In this document: positions 39,070 to 41,610 of the stretch, in pieces
How positions within the stretch are numbered: the stretch's first letter is position 1
Layout of the letters: every line of letters begins with the position of its first letter
Assembly: GCA_013817375.1 (NCBI GenBank)
Contig: JACDCV010000005.1
Span: forward strand, 1 to 41,610
Source: Sphingomonas sp.
GTDB lineage: Bacteria > Pseudomonadota > Alphaproteobacteria > Sphingomonadales > Sphingomonadaceae
Reading direction: 5' to 3'
DNA length: 41,610 nucleotides
Made by a program: the position numbers and the translations under genes
The notes under the pieces: generated by a model
Told to the model about the DNA's origin: nothing
Database searches by the model: none
What the model saw: the letters and a program-made list of their open reading frames with translations, nothing else

Positions 39070-39392
39070 TTCGCGCCCCGCAGGATCGGCTCAAGGCCTT
39101 CCGCGCGGCGGAACTCATCAACCAGTTGCCAGACCTTCGCCCACTCAACCGTCTTCGGTCGGCCCGGTCCTCGGCTGATCATGCATTGGTTGCTCGCGAG
39201 ATCGAACGTGACGCCATGCCTGGCGAGATAGAGCTTGAGATTGAGATATTCGGTGGTGAACCCGCGCTCGAACCGCCGCGGCCTGCCGTGCTTTGCAATC
39301 CAGTCGTCGACAAGGGCCGAAACGTCAGCGCCGAGGCTGCGGATATTGGCCGGCGGGGCGTCTTGTGTGGTGGAAGCCTCAGCGCGGATCAT
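39066..39392 (-). CDS. Hypothetical early protein
   Basis: The product has 108 residues. ATG 39392 has GGGAG at the right spacing. It contains a helical N-terminus (LGADVSALVDDWIAKHGRPRRFERG) and a central HTH-like LNLKLYLARHGVTFDL, with WAKVWQLVDEFRRAEGLEPIL at the end. This suggests a small DNA-binding or regulatory protein, but no family was recognised. Confidence 0.65.
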   Translation of the reverse strand: MIRAEASTTQDAPPANIRSLGADVSALVDDWIAKHGRPRRFERGFTTEYLNLKLYLARHGVTFDLASNQCMISRGPGRPKTVEWAKVWQLVDEFRRAEGLEPILRGAK

Positions 39393-39463
39393 TGCGCAGC
39401 TCCCGATGGACTCGCCGCGTTGGGCGAAGCATCATCGCCGCCTTCAACCCGGGAGGTTTCAAT

Positions 39464-39694
39464 ATGGCGAAGAGCATCCTCGACAGCGCCGAGATCGGCG
39501 TTCCCTGCCCTGGCTGCGGCCATGAAACGAAGAAGAGCGTCGGATGGCTCCGCTCGCACGACGAGCTTGTCTGCTCCGGCTGTGGAGAGACGATCCGCCT
39601 TGATGACGAAGGCTTCCGCGCCGGCCTCGATAGCGCCGACAAGGCGATGGGCGACTTCAAGCGGAACCTTGCCCGCCTCAATAAGCGAAGATAG
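39464..39694 (+). CDS. Zinc-ribbon protein on the opposite strand (76 aa)
   Basis: ATG 39464 with GGGAGG upstream gives a protein of 76 residues. It starts MAKSILDSAEIGVPCPGCGH, with a second knuckle CSGCGETIRLDDEGFR, forming a four-Cys zinc ribbon, and ends in a basic helix (DKAMGDFKRNLARLNKRR). Proteins of this pattern (SILDxAxIxxPCPGCGxxTxK...CSGCG) are common in Rhizobiales. A larger minus-strand ORF in exact codon register covers it and is judged a shadow. It may be a host-derived moron. Function is unknown. Confidence 0.78.
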   Translation: MAKSILDSAEIGVPCPGCGHETKKSVGWLRSHDELVCSGCGETIRLDDEGFRAGLDSADKAMGDFKRNLARLNKRR

Positions 39695-39819
39695 CTCGCT
39701 TGTGATTTCTCCGACCGCCGACGTGTCGCTGTGAAGGGTGAGCGCGCTCATGCTGCCGTCGCCTGCGGAGCGGCGGGTTCGGCCACTGGACGCCCCTTCG
39801 CTGTGGTTGCAGGATTGCG

Positions 39820-40194
39820 ATGCGAACCGAATCCGTCACCAGCAACGAAGGAGCGAACTTGGAAAACCGAATTGACGAAATGGAAGTCCGGATGCACATC
39901 GCCGAGGCGCGCGCCATGATCGCTACCGATTTGCTTCGATTTCTCGTCGATCAACTCAGCCTGTCCGGCGTGATCAACTGGACGGCCAGCGACTTGATCA
40001 GGGAATTTCTTGAAACCGAAAACTTCGATGGATCGGCTTCGAAAATCGCGCGGATGGACCTTTTCGAAGGCGTTGACGGTAGCGCCGAAGACATCATCGA
40101 AGACATGAATCTCAGGCGCCGCGCGCGGGAGAAAGAGCTTGATCTGCTTAAAGGACAGGTCAGGGCTCATGCAGCTACCCGGCGCGATAAGTGA
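39820..40194 (+). CDS. Helical early protein on the plus strand
   Basis: The product has 124 residues from ATG 39820. TTG 39859 with AAGGAG just upstream is an alternative start (LENRIDEMEVRMHIAE). It is almost all helix, with an N-terminal coiled coil (RIDEMEVRMHIAEARAMIATDLLRFL) and an acidic middle (LFEGVDGSAEDIIEDM) before a basic helix. No domain was recognised. It overlaps the minus-strand gene downstream by 28 bases tail to tail. Confidence 0.7.
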   Translation: MRTESVTSNEGANLENRIDEMEVRMHIAEARAMIATDLLRFLVDQLSLSGVINWTASDLIREFLETENFDGSASKIARMDLFEGVDGSAEDIIEDMNLRRRAREKELDLLKGQVRAHAATRRDK

Positions 40195-40472
40195 CGAACC
40201 GAGTGGACCATCTTGCGAGTTCCCGTAAGCCCGAGCTCTCGGCGAAGAAGCTTGAGTATCTTGGCGTGGAACGGGCGGACAAGGCGGGTCAGAGCGGCGC
40301 TGTATTCGTCGTAGGTAAGAATTTGGCGAAGCCAAAGGCCACGAAGGGCCTTCCTGTCCGACCGAAGTTGGACGTCAAAGGTCGTCAGTTCACCTTGGCG
40401 TTTGCAGTGATCGGAGAACCGCCGGATATAGCCGGCCGAAAGCAGCGCCTGGTAGATCGGGTTGCGCATCAT
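40167..40472 (-). CDS. Basic early protein
   Basis: The product has 101 residues. ATG 40472 or 40469 overlaps the upstream stop. The middle is very basic and helical (CKRQGELTTFDVQLRSDRKALRGLW, LVRPFHAKILKLLRREL), with a few aromatic residues. It is the second gene of the leftward operon and probably nucleic-acid binding. No family was recognised. Confidence 0.65.
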   Translation of the reverse strand: MMRNPIYQALLSAGYIRRFSDHCKRQGELTTFDVQLRSDRKALRGLWLRQILTYDEYSAALTRLVRPFHAKILKLLRRELGLTGTRKMVHSVRHLSRRVAA

Positions 40473-40738
40473 GCGACGGCCTTCTCGGTGGGGGTGTTGG
40501 TGGGAGCGGTGGGTTCGGGACGATTGAATTCATCAGGCCAGACCGCGGCCGCCGGCCAGTTCGCCGAGAACCAATGCAGCGCGGCATTGAACCGCCCGAG
40601 CGTGATGTCTGACCCTGTGCGGAGCGCCGCCAGCTTCTTGCTGTCTCCGAAAAGCCTGTGGCTGACCGTGACATCCTCCAGAGAGGTTGCCTGTTTGTAA
40701 GCGTCGGCGACGGCGAGGAGGTGTGCGATTTCAATCAT
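40469..40738 (-). CDS. First gene of the leftward operon, small helical protein
   Basis: ATG 40738 gives an 89-residue product starting MIEIAHLLAVADAYKQATSLEDVT; the tracked codon at 40747 is TTG. The motif VSHRLFGDSKKLAALRTGSDITLGRFNAALHWFSANWP is typical of phage early proteins, and HTH-like helices make a Cro-like role attractive. No ribosome site is seen, so it may be leaderless. It is transcribed away from the repressor across the operator region. Confidence 0.72.
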   Translation of the reverse strand: MIEIAHLLAVADAYKQATSLEDVTVSHRLFGDSKKLAALRTGSDITLGRFNAALHWFSANWPAAAVWPDEFNRPEPTAPTNTPTEKAVA

Positions 40739-40747
40739 GTTCAACAA

Positions 40748-40765
40748 TTCGGTTATTTTACCGAA
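40748..40765. promoter_or_regulatory. Operator-like palindrome 1
   Basis: TTCGGT-TATTTT-ACCGAA, a perfect 6-bp inverted repeat with 6-base spacer between the divergent early genes. It is probably bound by the CI-like repressor. Two related copies lie within 60 bases. Confidence 0.75.
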
Positions 40766-40771
40766 TATGTC

Positions 40772-40789
40772 AACGGTTATCTTACCGAA
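40772..40789. promoter_or_regulatory. Operator-like palindrome 2
   Basis: AACGGT-TATCTT-ACCGAA, with one mismatch in the outer half relative to site 1. It is 24 bases from the first site. A TTGACA (minus strand) lies at 40768-40773, overlapping it. Confidence 0.7.
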
Positions 40790-40805
40790 TGCGAAGCGAA
40801 GGCTT

Positions 40806-40823
40806 TTCGGTCAAAATACCGAT
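40806..40823. promoter_or_regulatory. Operator-like palindrome 3, abutting the repressor start
   Basis: TTCGGT-CAAAAT-ACCGAT, ending one base before the repressor ATG. The position suggests autoregulation of the repressor. The spacing between site centres is 34 bases from site 2. Confidence 0.7.
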
Positions 40824-41474
40824 ATGATTTTGAAGGATATTCTCACGCGCATAGACCGTCGGCTGGTGGCTAAAAACCTGGCTGAATCGGCGGCGGCGAC
40901 AAAGGCCGGCCTCAGCAACTCCGCGATCCGCAACATGCGGCGCGCCGTCAAGGCAGGGAAAAACCAAGGTGCGTCGATTAAGACCATCGAGGCGCTGGCT
41001 CCTGTCCTTGGGACATCATCGGCATGGCTGTTGGAAGAGCGCGGCCCCGAAGAGGGCGACGGCAGCATCGGCGCGCCTATCGTCGAGGCGAAGCTGATAT
41101 CGTGGATCAGCGCCGGCCAAATTGCTCAGAACCCAACGGTTCAGATTGCCGACCTCGAATATGCGCCGACCGTCTATGCCCCGGATTTAGACCCGGAAGG
41201 CGACTGGATAGCGCTTCGGGTCGACGGAGATTCGATGAACCGCATATCCCCACACGACTCAATCATCTTCGTAAACCGCAAGGACCGCCGGCTCGTTCCG
41301 AACGCCTGCTATGTGATCGGCGATGGGGACGGCGGCGCGACCTATAAGCGCTATCGCCCGCCGAACAGTTGGGCGCCGGTTTCAACAAACAAGGCGCATC
41401 AGCCTTTCATTCTCCCGGCCGGCGTCGATCCCGACATCATCGGCCGCGTGAAAAAGACTATCCTTTCGATGTAG
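40824..41474 (+). CDS. CI-like repressor with S24/LexA-like autoprotease domain
   Basis: ATG 40824 (MILKDILTRIDRRLVAK) gives 216 residues; the tracked extension to 40737 covers the operators. Residues 5-70 form an HTH_3-like domain (NLAESAAATKAGLSNSAIRNMRR). After a charged linker comes the S24 peptidase domain with cleavage-like Ala97-Gly98, nucleophile Ser137 in DGDSMNR and Lys175 in TYKRY. It represses lytic genes and would self-cleave during the SOS response. No ribosome site is visible before the ATG, so it may be leaderless like lambda cI. Confidence 0.92.
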   Translation: MILKDILTRIDRRLVAKNLAESAAATKAGLSNSAIRNMRRAVKAGKNQGASIKTIEALAPVLGTSSAWLLEERGPEEGDGSIGAPIVEAKLISWISAGQIAQNPTVQIADLEYAPTVYAPDLDPEGDWIALRVDGDSMNRISPHDSIIFVNRKDRRLVPNACYVIGDGDGGATYKRYRPPNSWAPVSTNKAHQPFILPAGVDPDIIGRVKKTILSM

Positions 41475-41490
41475 CCTTGGGAGGGGCAAA

Positions 41491-41610
41491 ATGAGCGTAG
41501 AAGAGAAACTAAGGGTGCTCGCCGATCGCATCAAGTCTCATTCGAGCGCAATGCTGACCGAAGAAGCGGTGAAGACAGCAATCGTTCTGCCGTTCCTGGC
41601 AGCGCTGGAC
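41491..41610 (+). CDS. Type I restriction HsdR N-terminal-like protein, 3' truncated
   Basis: ATG 41491 with GGGAGGGGC upstream opens a frame that runs off the window after 40 residues. MSVEEKLRVLADRIKSHSS followed by TEEAVKTAIVLPFLAALD matches the N-terminus of the small HSDR_N_2-type family (about 250-400 residues), whose members contain a restriction-nuclease-like domain and are often found in prophages. It is 16 bases after the repressor gene, so it is likely expressed in lysogeny and may protect the host or prophage. Confidence 0.7.
   Translation, partial: MSVEEKLRVLADRIKSHSSAMLTEEAVKTAIVLPFLAALD

Noticed and set aside
39389-39751. Minus-strand ORF of 120 aa
   Set aside because: It is codon-register antisense to the convincing zinc-ribbon protein at 39464 and lacks a strong ribosome site. 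The ATGA overlap with the next gene leaves some doubt.
39748-40335. Minus-strand ORF of 195 aa
   Set aside because: It overlaps the clearly helical plus-strand protein at 39820 and has shadow-like composition.
1-41610. tRNA, rRNA, CRISPR array and insertion sequence search by eye
   Set aside because: No cloverleaf, spacer array or transposase pattern was seen. A computational scan would be needed to exclude a tRNA fragment at an attachment site.

Overview
The window reads as most of a temperate siphophage genome of about 41.6 kb, from an alphaproteobacterium that is probably in the Rhizobiales. The evidence is high GC with GC-rich third codon positions, dense head-to-tail genes joined by ATGA, TGATG or GTGA overlaps, a complete HK97-type head module, a tail module with an alphaproteobacterial (GTA-gp10-like) tail chaperone, and a lambda-like regulatory region with a LexA/S24 repressor. 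No host housekeeping gene, rRNA, tRNA, insertion sequence or CRISPR array was seen. The host assignment is inferred from protein style, because no search could be run.

Layout. At the right end a divergent control region (about 40738-40824) carries three copies of an operator-like palindrome, TTCGGT-N6-ACCGAA. Rightward from it run the CI-like repressor (40824-41474) and the start of a gene resembling the N-terminal domain of type I restriction HsdR proteins (41491 onward, cut by the window edge). If the genome is circular or permuted, this rightward operon may continue at the left end. There lie a partial alanine-rich repeat protein, several small phage proteins, a RecT/Bet annealing protein (2517-3422), an HNH endonuclease, membrane and hypothetical proteins, and finally a tyrosine integrase (6079-7155).

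All large modules between 7.6 and 40.7 kb lie on the minus strand and are read right to left. They run as early small proteins, an RMF-like protein, a GP88/ParB-like fusion, RuvC-like resolvase, C5 DNA methyltransferase and DnaB helicase (39.4-31.3 kb); then HNH and terminase small and large subunits (30.4-27.8 kb); portal, protease and major capsid (27.8-24.65 kb); head accessory, connector and tail completion proteins (24.6-18.9 kb); major tail protein, chaperones and tape measure (18.9-15.66 kb); tail tip and tailspike (15.66-10.2 kb); and a lysis cassette of GH19-like endolysin, holin candidate and overlapping spanin-like genes (10.2-7.65 kb).

Several cargo (moron) genes run against this flow on the plus strand: a zinc-ribbon membrane protein facing the tape-measure start (17700-17912), a protein joining an HTH to an RNA-polymerase-alpha-CTD-like domain (30459-30968), and a zinc-ribbon and a helical protein near the early region (39464-40194). 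The best candidates for new biology are the HTH/alpha-CTD-like protein, the GP88-ParB fusion, the 21-residue-repeat protein in the head module and the operator/immunity region. No gap longer than about 300 bp lacks a gene call. The least certain stretch is 30969-31300, which holds only small or decayed minus-strand ORFs.
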